Shown here piece by piece: positions 40,664-49,856 of a stretch of 64,000 bases of DNA. The notes under the pieces were generated by a model. It was not told the DNA's origin and did no database searches. It worked only from the letters and a program-made list of their open reading frames with translations. Each line of letters opens with the position of its first letter. Position 1 is the stretch's first letter. The position numbers were made by a program, and so were the translations under genes. Origin of the DNA: Amaricoccus sp003258405 (GTDB lineage Bacteria; Pseudomonadota; Alphaproteobacteria; Rhodobacterales; Rhodobacteraceae); assembly GCF_043226085.1 (NCBI RefSeq), contig NZ_CP171225.1:3844001-3908000 (forward strand). Direction: 5' to 3'.

Positions 40664-40942
40664 ATGTTTGGATTCTCCTTCAAGCCGCGCAAGGCCAGCA
40701 ACACCGCGCAGACCGCGAAAGAACGGCTGCAGATCCTTCTCGCCCATGAACGTGTCGACCGCTCGAATTCGGAGCTCCTTCCGATCCTTCAGAAGGAGAT
40801 TCTCGAGGTCATCAAGCGCCACATGCAGGTCGACAGCGATACCGTCGACATCAAGCTGGAGCGTGGCGACGACATGTCGAGCCTCGAGATCAATATCGAG
40901 CTTCCGGGCGCCCAGATGCTTGCCACGAGGGGTGCTGCCTGA
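40664..40942 (+). CDS. minE: Cell division topological specificity factor MinE
   Basis: A 92-residue regulator that stimulates the MinD ATPase and makes it oscillate. The N-terminal AKERLQILLAHERVDRSNSELLPILQKEILEVI is the conserved anti-MinCD part, followed by the topological specificity domain. Its ATG follows the minD stop by one base, so it is the third gene of a tight minCDE operon. Confidence 0.95.
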   Translation: MFGFSFKPRKASNTAQTAKERLQILLAHERVDRSNSELLPILQKEILEVIKRHMQVDSDTVDIKLERGDDMSSLEINIELPGAQMLATRGAA

Positions 40943-40948
40943 CAGAGC

Positions 40949-40970
40949 GGGGAGGGGTCACACCCTCCCC
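40949..40970. terminator. Hairpin after minE
   Basis: GGGGAGGG and CCCTCCCC form an 8-bp stem with a 6-base loop between the convergent minE and Lrp genes. No T-run follows. Confidence 0.6.
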
Positions 40971-40996
40971 TGAAGGGGGCCGGGCCTGCGCGCGTC

Positions 40997-41464
40997 TCAG
41001 AGCGTGCGGGCAAGGGCCGACTTCACACGCCTGAGCGGGATCGAGGATTCGATTTCGGCCACGCCCGGGACCTTCGTCAGCCGCCCGACAAGAAACGCCT
41101 CGAATTCCGCCATGCTCCGCGTCACCACCCGCAGCAGATAGTCGCGGTTCCCAGTCATCAGCCAGCAATCGACCACCTCCGGAAAGGCCGCAATCGCGGT
41201 CTCGAAGGTCGAGAGCGCGTTGTCGATCTGGCGTTCAAGCTTGACCGATACGAAGACCGAGGTCTCGAAGCCGAGAGCGTGCTCGTCGATCACCGCCGTG
41301 TAGCCCTTGATGATCCCCGCCTCCTCGAGCCGCCGGAGGCGGCGCGCGACCGGTGTCGGGCTGAGCCCCACCGCATCGCTCAGGGCCTGAACCGGGATCC
41401 GCCCGTCCCGCGAGAGCATGCGCAGGATCCGAACATCGAACTCGTCCAGGTTGGCGGGATCCAT
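40997..41464 (-). CDS. Lrp/AsnC family transcriptional regulator
   Basis: A 155-residue regulator. The N-terminal helix-turn-helix (LDEFDVRILRMLSRDGRIPVQALSDAVGLSPTPVARRLRRLEEAGIIKGY) and a C-terminal RAM ligand-binding domain (VDCWLMTGNRDYLLRVVTRSMAEFEAFL) are clear. AGGAG sits six bases before the ATG at 41464. It is divergent from the AceE-like gene across 119 bases, as MdeR is next to MdeB in Pseudomonas, so it probably controls that gene in response to an amino acid or keto acid. Confidence 0.93.
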   Translation of the reverse strand: MDPANLDEFDVRILRMLSRDGRIPVQALSDAVGLSPTPVARRLRRLEEAGIIKGYTAVIDEHALGFETSVFVSVKLERQIDNALSTFETAIAAFPEVVDCWLMTGNRDYLLRVVTRSMAEFEAFLVGRLTKVPGVAEIESSIPLRRVKSALARTL

Positions 41465-41583
41465 CACAAACTCCTGTTCCGTTGGTGGAAGTCTCTAACA
41501 TTAGTGGTTCTGGCGCTGTCAATTGCCCTGAACCGCTCTCCCGTCTTCCGCTAAGCTCGCGCGAAACAGCGGGGAAACGCCAC

Positions 41584-43941
41584 ATGACCGACACGACGCT
41601 CAAGATCATCGAACAACGCCTCCTGTGGCTGTCGCACTGGATGATCCACAATGCGAACCACATCCGCCCGAAGGAGGACGCGATCAAGATCGGCGGCCAT
41701 CAGGCGTCCTCGGCCTCCATGGTCTCGATCATGACGGCGCTCTATTTCTCCGCCCTGCGCCCCGAGGACCGGGTTGCGGTGAAGCCGCATGCCGCGCCTG
41801 TCTTTCATGCGATCCAGTATCTCGTGGGGCAGCAGACCCGCGAGAAGCTCGAGGCCTTCCGCGGCTATGGCGGGGTCCAGTCCTATCCGTCGCGGACCAA
41901 GGATGTGGACGATGTGGATTTTTCCACCGGCTCCGTCGGCCTCGGCGTCGCGATCACCTCGTTTGCCTCGATCGTGCAGGATTACATCGCGGCGAAATCC
42001 TGGGGCGGCGACCGCCCGCTCGGCCGGATGGTGGCGCTCGTCGGCGATGCGGAGCTCGACGAGGGCAACATCTACGAATGCCTGCAGGAAGGCTGGAAGA
42101 ACGGCCTGCGCAACACCTGGTGGATCATCGACTACAACCGCCAGTCGCTCGACGGCATTCTGCACGAGGGCCTGTTCCAGCGCATCGAGAAGATCTTCGA
42201 TGCCTTCGGCTGGGACGTGGTGAAGGTGAAATACGGCACCCTCCAGCGTGCAGCCTTCGAGGAGCCGGGCGGGCAGGGGTTGCGCGACTGGATCGATCGC
42301 TGCCCCAACAGCGAATATGCGGCACTCAACTACATGGGGGGGGCGGCGTGGCGCGCGCGTCTCATGGAGGATCTCGGCGATCAGGGCGATGTCTCCGCCC
42401 TCATCGACCGCCGCAGCGATGCGGAGCTTGCGGCGCTGATGGAGAACCTCGGCGGGAATTGCGTCGAGACCATGGCCGAGACCTTTGCCGCCATCGACCA
42501 CGATCGCCCGACCTGCTTCCTCGCCTATACGGTAAAGGGCTGGGGAACGCCGATCTCGGGCCACAAGGACAACCATGGCGGGCTGATGACCGGCGCGCAG
42601 ATGGCGGAGTGGCAGAAGCGGATGGGTGTGCCCGCAGGCGCGGAATGGGATGCCTTCGCAACGGTCGCTGATCCGGATGGGCTCCGGTCGTTCCTTGCCG
42701 AGGTGCCATTCTTTGCCGCCGGCCGCCGCCGCTTTCACGACGATCGCCTGGCCGTGCCCGCCGTCGCGGCGGGCGGCGAGGCCGAGATCTCGACACAGGC
42801 GGCCTTCGGCAAGCTCCTTGACGGGCTTGCGAAGGGGGAAAGCGACCTCGCGGCCCGCATCCTCACCACCTCGCCCGACGTGACCGGGACCACCAGCCTC
42901 GGCCCGTGGGTCAATCGCCGCAAGCTCTTCGCGCGCGACGCCCGGCCCGATACCTTCCGTGCGCTCAACATCCCCTCGCTCGCCAAATGGGAGTTCACCC
43001 CCGAAGGCCAGCATGTCGAGCTCGGCATCGCCGAGATGAACCTTTTCCTCCTGCTCGGCGCTGCCGGGCTCTCGCACTCGCTCTTCGGCAAGCGCCTCAT
43101 CCCGATCGGCACGGTCTACGATCCCTTTGTCGCCCGCGGCCTCGATGCGCTCAACTATGCCTGCTACCAGGATGCGCGCTTCATCATCGTGGGGACGCCC
43201 TCGGGTGTCACCCTTGCCCCCGAGGGGGGCGCGCACCAGTCCATCGGCACGCCGCTCATCGGCATGAGCCAGGATGGCCTCGCCGCCTTCGAGCCCGCCT
43301 TTGCCGACGAACTTGGCGTGATCCTCGAATGGGCCTTCGACTATCTCCAGCGGGACGGCGAGGGCGACCCCGACGAGCGGACCTGGCTCCGGGACGAGAC
43401 CGGCGGCTCGGTCTATCTCCGCCTCAGCACCAACCCGCTCGAACAGCCCCACCGCGCCACCGACGGCGCGTTCCGGCAAGGCGCGATCGACGGCGCCTAC
43501 TGGCTCCGCGAGCCGGGGCCGGGCGCCGAAGTGGTGATCGCCTACCAGGGCGTCGTCGCCGGTGAAGCGATAAAGGCCGCCGCCCGCATCGCGGAAGGGC
43601 GGCGCGATGTGGGTGTGCTCGCCGTGACCTCGGCCGATCGTCTCAACGCGGGCTGGACCGCCGCGCAACGGGCCCGTGCCCGCGGCAATGCTGAGGCCCG
43701 CTCCCATGCCGAAAGGCTGCTCGGGGCGCTGCCGCCGCATTGCAGCCTCGTCACCGTGATTGACGGCCATCCGGCGACGCTCTCCTGGCTTGGCGCGGTG
43801 GCCGGGCATCGGACGATTCCGCTCGGCGTCGAGCATTTCGGCCAGACCGGCACGATCGGTGACCTCTACCGCCACTTCGGAATCGATGCGGCGTCCATCG
43901 CCGCACAGGTCGCCGGCCTTACCCCTGGTCGCCGTCTCTGA
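41584..43941 (+). CDS. AceE-like (homodimeric) 2-oxoacid dehydrogenase E1 component
   Basis: A 785-residue thiamine-diphosphate enzyme of the AceE family. Seen: an N-terminal GGHQASSASMVSIMTALYF (cofactor region), the TPP motif MVALVGDAELDEGNIYECLQ with WWIIDYNRQSLDG after it, and the E1 C-terminal transketolase-like domain with GTPSGVTLAPEGGAHQSIGTPLIG. The TPP motif reads GDA where E. coli AceE has GDG. It matches the MdeB-like subgroup, reported as a 2-ketobutyrate dehydrogenase. No E2 or E3 genes are adjacent. GGGGAAA precedes the ATG. Confidence 0.88.
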   Translation: MTDTTLKIIEQRLLWLSHWMIHNANHIRPKEDAIKIGGHQASSASMVSIMTALYFSALRPEDRVAVKPHAAPVFHAIQYLVGQQTREKLEAFRGYGGVQSYPSRTKDVDDVDFSTGSVGLGVAITSFASIVQDYIAAKSWGGDRPLGRMVALVGDAELDEGNIYECLQEGWKNGLRNTWWIIDYNRQSLDGILHEGLFQRIEKIFDAFGWDVVKVKYGTLQRAAFEEPGGQGLRDWIDRCPNSEYAALNYMGGAAWRARLMEDLGDQGDVSALIDRRSDAELAALMENLGGNCVETMAETFAAIDHDRPTCFLAYTVKGWGTPISGHKDNHGGLMTGAQMAEWQKRMGVPAGAEWDAFATVADPDGLRSFLAEVPFFAAGRRRFHDDRLAVPAVAAGGEAEISTQAAFGKLLDGLAKGESDLAARILTTSPDVTGTTSLGPWVNRRKLFARDARPDTFRALNIPSLAKWEFTPEGQHVELGIAEMNLFLLLGAAGLSHSLFGKRLIPIGTVYDPFVARGLDALNYACYQDARFIIVGTPSGVTLAPEGGAHQSIGTPLIGMSQDGLAAFEPAFADELGVILEWAFDYLQRDGEGDPDERTWLRDETGGSVYLRLSTNPLEQPHRATDGAFRQGAIDGAYWLREPGPGAEVVIAYQGVVAGEAIKAAARIAEGRRDVGVLAVTSADRLNAGWTAAQRARARGNAEARSHAERLLGALPPHCSLVTVIDGHPATLSWLGAVAGHRTIPLGVEHFGQTGTIGDLYRHFGIDAASIAAQVAGLTPGRRL

Positions 43942-43958
43942 AGACGAGGCGGACTCCG

Positions 43959-44007
43959 CGGGCCCGCCCGGAAGGATTGGCGCATCAGCGCCGTCCGGGC
44001 GGGCCCG
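43959..44007. terminator. Long nested hairpin after the AceE-like gene
   Basis: A perfect 14-bp inverted repeat, CGGGCCCGCCCGGA and TCCGGGCGGGCCCG, encloses a small second hairpin (GGCGC/GCGCC, loop ATCA). It starts 17 bases after the stop. It is a likely strong terminator, though without a T-run. Confidence 0.75.
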
Positions 44008-44118
44008 TGCTCGACGCGGCTGCGCGAAAACGGTAGATTGCACGCGCGGGTTTCGGGCCTGTCCTGTCATCCGCCAATAAAATATCCGCGCAGTACCGGT
44101 CATCAGGGAGGATATCGG

Positions 44119-44418
44119 ATGTGCAAGCTCTTCGTTGGGGAGGATCCCAACTTCTACGAGAGCCAGACGCGCTCGATGCGCCTCGATGGTCAGAGCACAT
44201 CGATCCGTCTCGAGCGGGCGTTCTGGAACGTGCTCGACGCGCTTGCGGGCGCCGAAGGACACTCGACGCCGCAGTTCGTCTCGACGCTGCATGCCGAAGT
44301 CATCGAGCGCTACGGCGAAGCGCGCAACTTCACCTCGCTGCTTCGCTGCGCCTGTCTTACCCATCTCGCGCGCAGTCCGCAGTCGGAGATGCTGCCGATC
44401 ACAGGCCGGAACGACTGA
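44119..44418 (+). CDS. Ribbon-helix-helix domain protein (RHH_4 type)
   Basis: A 99-residue protein of a small alphaproteobacterial family with a ribbon-helix-helix DNA-binding fold. Seen: RSMRLDGQSTSIRLERAFWNVLDALAGAEG (strand then two helices), with a cysteine-containing helix pair at the C-terminal half. The strong GGGAGG site precedes the ATG. It is probably a DNA-binding regulator; the targets are unknown. It stands alone, between the AceE-like gene and a 390-base gap. Confidence 0.83.
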   Translation: MCKLFVGEDPNFYESQTRSMRLDGQSTSIRLERAFWNVLDALAGAEGHSTPQFVSTLHAEVIERYGEARNFTSLLRCACLTHLARSPQSEMLPITGRND

Positions 44419-44808
44419 TCCGCCGGGTGCCGGCGAACGCGAAACGCCGCTTGTCGATCGCGACCCTGTGCGTAGTACAAGACTACCACCCGAGGGTCTG
44501 GCCGCCGCGCTAGTGTCTTGCATGGCCGCGAATCGGCAGGTGTGGGATTGGTTGGATCGAGAGATCATGACGCGGAAGGCCCGGTGTCGTCAGACAGCGG
44601 GCAGGCCCGTGTTTTCGCCGTCTCGTCCTGCCTTCGCGGAGGGATCGCCGTGCCTCTAACCAGAATGGAGGTATGGAGGAATCCTGAACATGCGTGCATG
44701 ATACATTGCTCCGCCTGACCGCGGAGATGGAGACGACCTGCAGGCCGAATCTTCCTTGCAAGGGAGGCGGCAAGACAAACAAGCGCAGGCGCCAACCAGG
44801 GAGGAAAC
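44419..44808. other. 390-base non-coding gap
   Basis: I find no convincing gene. The region contains a TACTACC-like stretch near 44475-44490, a short ATGC-GCAT motif near 44690, and a good ribosome site (GGGAGG) before the next gene at 44809. The promoter of the rightward genes at 44809 and 45390 must lie here, but I cannot place it with confidence. Confidence 0.5.
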
Positions 44809-45291
44809 ATGGTCGATATCATTTCCAGGCGGGACGGTCCCCGGCGCGAGGATGTGGCAGCACGTCGCCTGATCTCGGAAAACAGCGCGACGATCCGCAA
44901 GCTTGCCGACAATCTGAGCGGCGGCGGATACTCTGCCGGCCTGACCCGGCCGAAGGTACCAAAGGCTCCGGAAGCCAGCGGTCTTATCACGCATGATCTC
45001 AAGGCGCCGCGGGCGAAGGACGAGGCGAAACCCTTCATCCGCATCAGCGTCAACAACCGCGTCGTGATGGCGGACATGAATTCGGGCCGGCAGCTCGAGT
45101 TTCTCGGGGAAATCCGCCGGGAGGGCGGCCAGCGGCATTTCCGGCTGGCGCGGAAGCAGAACGGCTTCTTTTCCGAGATGGACGAAGAGCTTTCGGCGGC
45201 GCTTGCCGATCTCGATGGCGTGATGGTGGGAGGCTCCTATCCGGAAAAGAGCCTTGCGGCCGACATCGGCGCGAGGCTCGGCCTCACCTAG
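44809..45291 (+). CDS. Hypothetical protein (160 aa)
   Basis: A 160-residue soluble protein that I do not recognise. The N-terminal third is charged and flexible, with many lysines and arginines; from about residue 75 it has beta-strand-like segments (FIRISVNNRVVMADMNSGRQLEFLGEIRREGGQRHFRLA) and an acidic C-terminal helix. GGGAGGAA precedes its ATG. It lies just before the sigma-54 activator on the same strand, so it may be co-transcribed with it and related to control of the monooxygenase operon; that is inference. Confidence 0.65.
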   Translation: MVDIISRRDGPRREDVAARRLISENSATIRKLADNLSGGGYSAGLTRPKVPKAPEASGLITHDLKAPRAKDEAKPFIRISVNNRVVMADMNSGRQLEFLGEIRREGGQRHFRLARKQNGFFSEMDEELSAALADLDGVMVGGSYPEKSLAADIGARLGLT

Positions 45292-45389
45292 GTCCGCAAG
45301 GGCCGGCATACTGCCCGCGACGCCGCAGCGGCACCTTCCGGATCCTGATGGCCCGGGCGGTGCGTGCGGCACAGTCAGCTAGAGTTGTC

Positions 45390-47378
<1,989 letters not shown>

Positions 47379-47446
47379 ACCGCGCCGGAGCCGGGCGGCT
47401 TCGTCATCGCAGTTGTCACGAGCCGATTTCACGATACGGGAAAGGA

Positions 47447-47476
47447 AACGGCCCGCCTGTCCTCGGGCGGGCCGTT
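47447..47476. terminator. Bidirectional terminator between the activator and the secondary-type dehydrogenase
   Basis: AACGGCCCGCC and GGCGGGCCGTT form an 11-bp stem with an 8-base loop between the convergent genes ending at 47378 and 47504. Short T-rich sequence follows on the minus side. Confidence 0.75.
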
Positions 47477-47503
47477 CCGGTGGTGCAGGGGCCCTGGACC
47501 GTG

Positions 47504-48580
47504 TCAGGGCGTGACAGCCACCTTTAGCACCCCATCGCGCTGGTTCGCGAAGAGTTCATAGGCATCTTCGATCTGGTCGAGCGTGAAGCGGTGGGTGACG
47601 AGCCCCTTGAGGTCGACACGGCCCGAGCCGATCACCTCGATCATCCGCCGCATGCGTTCCTTGCCGCCGGGGCAGAGCGCCGTGCGGATGGACTTCTCGC
47701 CCAGACCGGCATCGAAGGCATCGAGCGGAATCCGCAGGTCACTGGAATAGACCCCGAGGCTCGAGAGCGTGCCGCCGGGCCGCAGCACGCGCAGCGCAGC
47801 CTCGAAGGTCGCCTGAAGTCCAAGCGCCTCGATCGAGACATCGACGCCGCGCCCATCGGTGAGCTCCATGATCGCCGCCACGGGATCCTGCGCGCTGAAG
47901 TCCACCGTGACATCCGCGCCAAGCTGGCGCGCCATCTTGAGCCGCTCCGGAACCCGATCGACCGCGATGATCCGCGTTGCCCCCATCAGCTTCGCGCCGG
48001 CCGTGGCGCAAAGCCCGATCGGCCCCTGGGCGAAGACCGCAACCGTGTCGCCGATCTTGATGTTGCCGTTCTCGGCCCCCGCGAACCCCGTCGACATGAT
48101 GTCGGGGCACATCAGCACCTCCTCGTCGGAGATCCCGTCCGCGATCGGCGCGAGGTTGGTCATGGCATCCGGCACACGCACGTATTCCGCCTGACAGCCG
48201 TCGATGGTGTTGCCGAAGCGCCAGCCGCCCATGGGCTTCCAGCCGTGCTTGGTGCCCGCGCCGTCCTGCGAGCAGAAGCCGCAGAGACAGGCATGGCTCC
48301 AGCCCGAGGGCGTGATGGCGCCCGCAATCACGCGCTGCCCCTCGCGGAATCCCTTCACTTCGCTGCCGAGCTTCTCGATGACCCCTACCGGCTCGTGACC
48401 GATGGTCAGACCCTTCTCGACGGGGTATTCGCCCTTCAGGATATGGACATCCGTGCCGCAGATTGTCGTGGTGGTGATGCGGACAAGCGCGTCCATCGGT
48501 CCGATGTCCGGCACCGGCTTGTCGTCGAGGACAATCCTTCCCTTCTCAACAAAGATTGCGGCCTTCATCTTGGCAGCCAT
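47504..48580 (-). CDS. Zinc-dependent alcohol dehydrogenase, secondary-alcohol (isopropanol) type
   Basis: A 358-residue medium-chain dehydrogenase similar to the Thermoanaerobacter/Clostridium secondary alcohol dehydrogenases. Catalytic zinc ligands are the Cys of TICGTDVH, the His-Glu of GHEPVG and the Asp of CPDIMSTGF (these enzymes use Asp instead of Cys). The shared features ITPSGWSH and CPGGKERMRRMIE are visible. The cofactor strand ends IIAVDRVPE, and an Asp there suggests NAD. It lies at the end of the propane-monooxygenase region, and would convert 2-propanol to acetone; the substrate is inference. Confidence 0.87.
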   Translation of the reverse strand: MAAKMKAAIFVEKGRIVLDDKPVPDIGPMDALVRITTTTICGTDVHILKGEYPVEKGLTIGHEPVGVIEKLGSEVKGFREGQRVIAGAITPSGWSHACLCGFCSQDGAGTKHGWKPMGGWRFGNTIDGCQAEYVRVPDAMTNLAPIADGISDEEVLMCPDIMSTGFAGAENGNIKIGDTVAVFAQGPIGLCATAGAKLMGATRIIAVDRVPERLKMARQLGADVTVDFSAQDPVAAIMELTDGRGVDVSIEALGLQATFEAALRVLRPGGTLSSLGVYSSDLRIPLDAFDAGLGEKSIRTALCPGGKERMRRMIEVIGSGRVDLKGLVTHRFTLDQIEDAYELFANQRDGVLKVAVTP

Positions 48581-48686
48581 GAGCGTCTTCCCTTCTCCTG
48601 CGGATGCTTTTTTTCCCGGCGAAACACGCCGGTCTCTCCTGCCACCCGGATCCGCCGCCGGATGCAGGAATGCTGCCCCGCCTGCC

Positions 48687-48708
48687 GGGCGCCTCCGGTG
48701 AGGCGCCC
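48687..48708. terminator. Hairpin between the two alcohol dehydrogenase genes
   Basis: GGGCGCCTC and GAGGCGCCC form a perfect 9-bp stem with loop CGGT, 34 bases after the stop of the upstream alcohol dehydrogenase gene on the minus strand. It probably marks the end, or an attenuation point, of the main operon. Confidence 0.6.
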
Positions 48709-48741
48709 GGTCCTGTCTTGGTATGCCGGCCCGCGCTGGGC

Positions 48742-49785
48742 TCAGGGAACGATCACGCCCCGGCCGGTGAAGCGGCGATGCTTGAAGTCGTCGATCGCGG
48801 TATTGATGTCCTCGAGCTTGTACTGGCTGTAGTGCATCTTCACCTTGCCATCGGCATTGAGCTCCATGAGCTCGACCAGCTCGGTGTAGTCACCGACGAG
48901 GCTGCCACCGATCTTGATCTCGTTGGCCACCAGTTCGAGCGTCGGGATCTCGATCTTGCCGCCGTAGCCGACGACGATCATCTCGCCGCCCTGGCGCAAC
49001 ATCTTCCAGCAGATGTTCTCGACCCCGAGCTCGCCGACGAAGTCGATCACCACATGCGCGCCGCCGCCGGTGATCTGCTTGACCTCCTCGATGACGTTCG
49101 GCCCGCCGTCGAGCACGAAATCGGCGCCGAGATCCTTGGCGAGCTGCTGCGCACCGGGCTCACGGTCGATGGCGATGGTCCGGCAGCCCGAGATCTCCTG
49201 GAGACACTGGAGCGCGATATGGCCCAGCCCCCCCACGCCCAGCACCGCGCAATAGGCGCCCGGCCGCAGGAGACCGGCCGCGCGCTTCGCCGCACGGTAG
49301 GCGGTGATGCCCGCATCCGCCATCGGCGCGACGTCGAGCGGCGCGATGTTGGTGTTGAGCTTGATGAGGGAGCGCTCGTTGGTCAGGAAGTATTCCGCGA
49401 AGCCGCCATTGAGGCCGAGGCCCGGAAACTGCCCGTGCTCGCAATACATGTCGTGGCCGTAGTGGCAGTTGAGGCAGATGCCGCAGGTCCGCAACGGGTG
49501 GCAGATGACCGCGTCACCAGGCTTCACCGACTTCACGTTGGAGCCGACGTCCTCGACCCATCCGGCGTTCTCGTGCCCCATGATATAGGGCAGGAGGCTG
49601 CCATCCTGGTCCATGATGTCCTTCCAGACACCCTCGATGATATGGAGGTCGGTGCGGCAGAGGCCGGCCGCACCGACCCTGACGACAACCTCGTCGGGCC
49701 CGTTGATCGTGGGAGGAGGAACGTCCTCGATCTTGAGCTCGACGTTCATGGCGGCGTCGTACTCGTATAGTCTCGCGGCTTTCAT
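48742..49785 (-). CDS. Zinc-dependent alcohol dehydrogenase of the propane-oxidation operon (Adh1 type)
   Basis: A 347-residue medium-chain alcohol dehydrogenase. Catalytic zinc site: GLCRTDLH and GHENAGW; structural zinc: CGICLNCHYGHDMYC. NAD binding: LGVGGLGHIALQ and TIAIDREPG, the Asp favouring NAD. It is the eighth gene of the monooxygenase operon, in the position of adh1 in actinobacterial prm/mim operons. It should oxidise the alcohol formed by the monooxygenase. It starts 71 bases after the chaperonin gene; a hairpin sits in that gap. Confidence 0.88.
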   Translation of the reverse strand: MKAARLYEYDAAMNVELKIEDVPPPTINGPDEVVVRVGAAGLCRTDLHIIEGVWKDIMDQDGSLLPYIMGHENAGWVEDVGSNVKSVKPGDAVICHPLRTCGICLNCHYGHDMYCEHGQFPGLGLNGGFAEYFLTNERSLIKLNTNIAPLDVAPMADAGITAYRAAKRAAGLLRPGAYCAVLGVGGLGHIALQCLQEISGCRTIAIDREPGAQQLAKDLGADFVLDGGPNVIEEVKQITGGGAHVVIDFVGELGVENICWKMLRQGGEMIVVGYGGKIEIPTLELVANEIKIGGSLVGDYTELVELMELNADGKVKMHYSQYKLEDINTAIDDFKHRRFTGRGVIVP

Positions 49786-49810
49786 CGCGTCTTCCTTTCC
49801 TGGGTCGGAA

Positions 49811-49833
49811 CAGGCGGCGCTCCAGGCCGCCTG
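49811..49833. terminator. Intercistronic hairpin between chaperonin and adh1
   Basis: CAGGCGGC and GCCGCCTG form an 8-bp stem with a 7-base loop in the 71-base gap. No T-run, so it looks more like a transcript-stabilising or processing element than a full terminator. Confidence 0.45.
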
Positions 49834-49856
49834 CGCATCAGCTGTTCAGAAGGGGC

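Noticed and set aside
44500..44530. A possible second sigma-54 site (TGGCC...TTGC) upstream of the gene at 44809
   Set aside because: The spacing between the GG and GC elements is wrong, and the -24 element is not conserved.
41551..44568. A 1005-codon open frame on the minus strand over the AceE-like gene
   Set aside because: The plus strand encodes a clear thiamine-dependent enzyme; the opposite frame shows no recognisable domain and results from high GC.
48605..48635. A T-run with CCGGCG/CGCCGG hairpin as an intrinsic terminator
   Set aside because: For the leftward transcript the run would follow as A, and for the rightward strand the T-run precedes the stem, so it does not have terminator layout.
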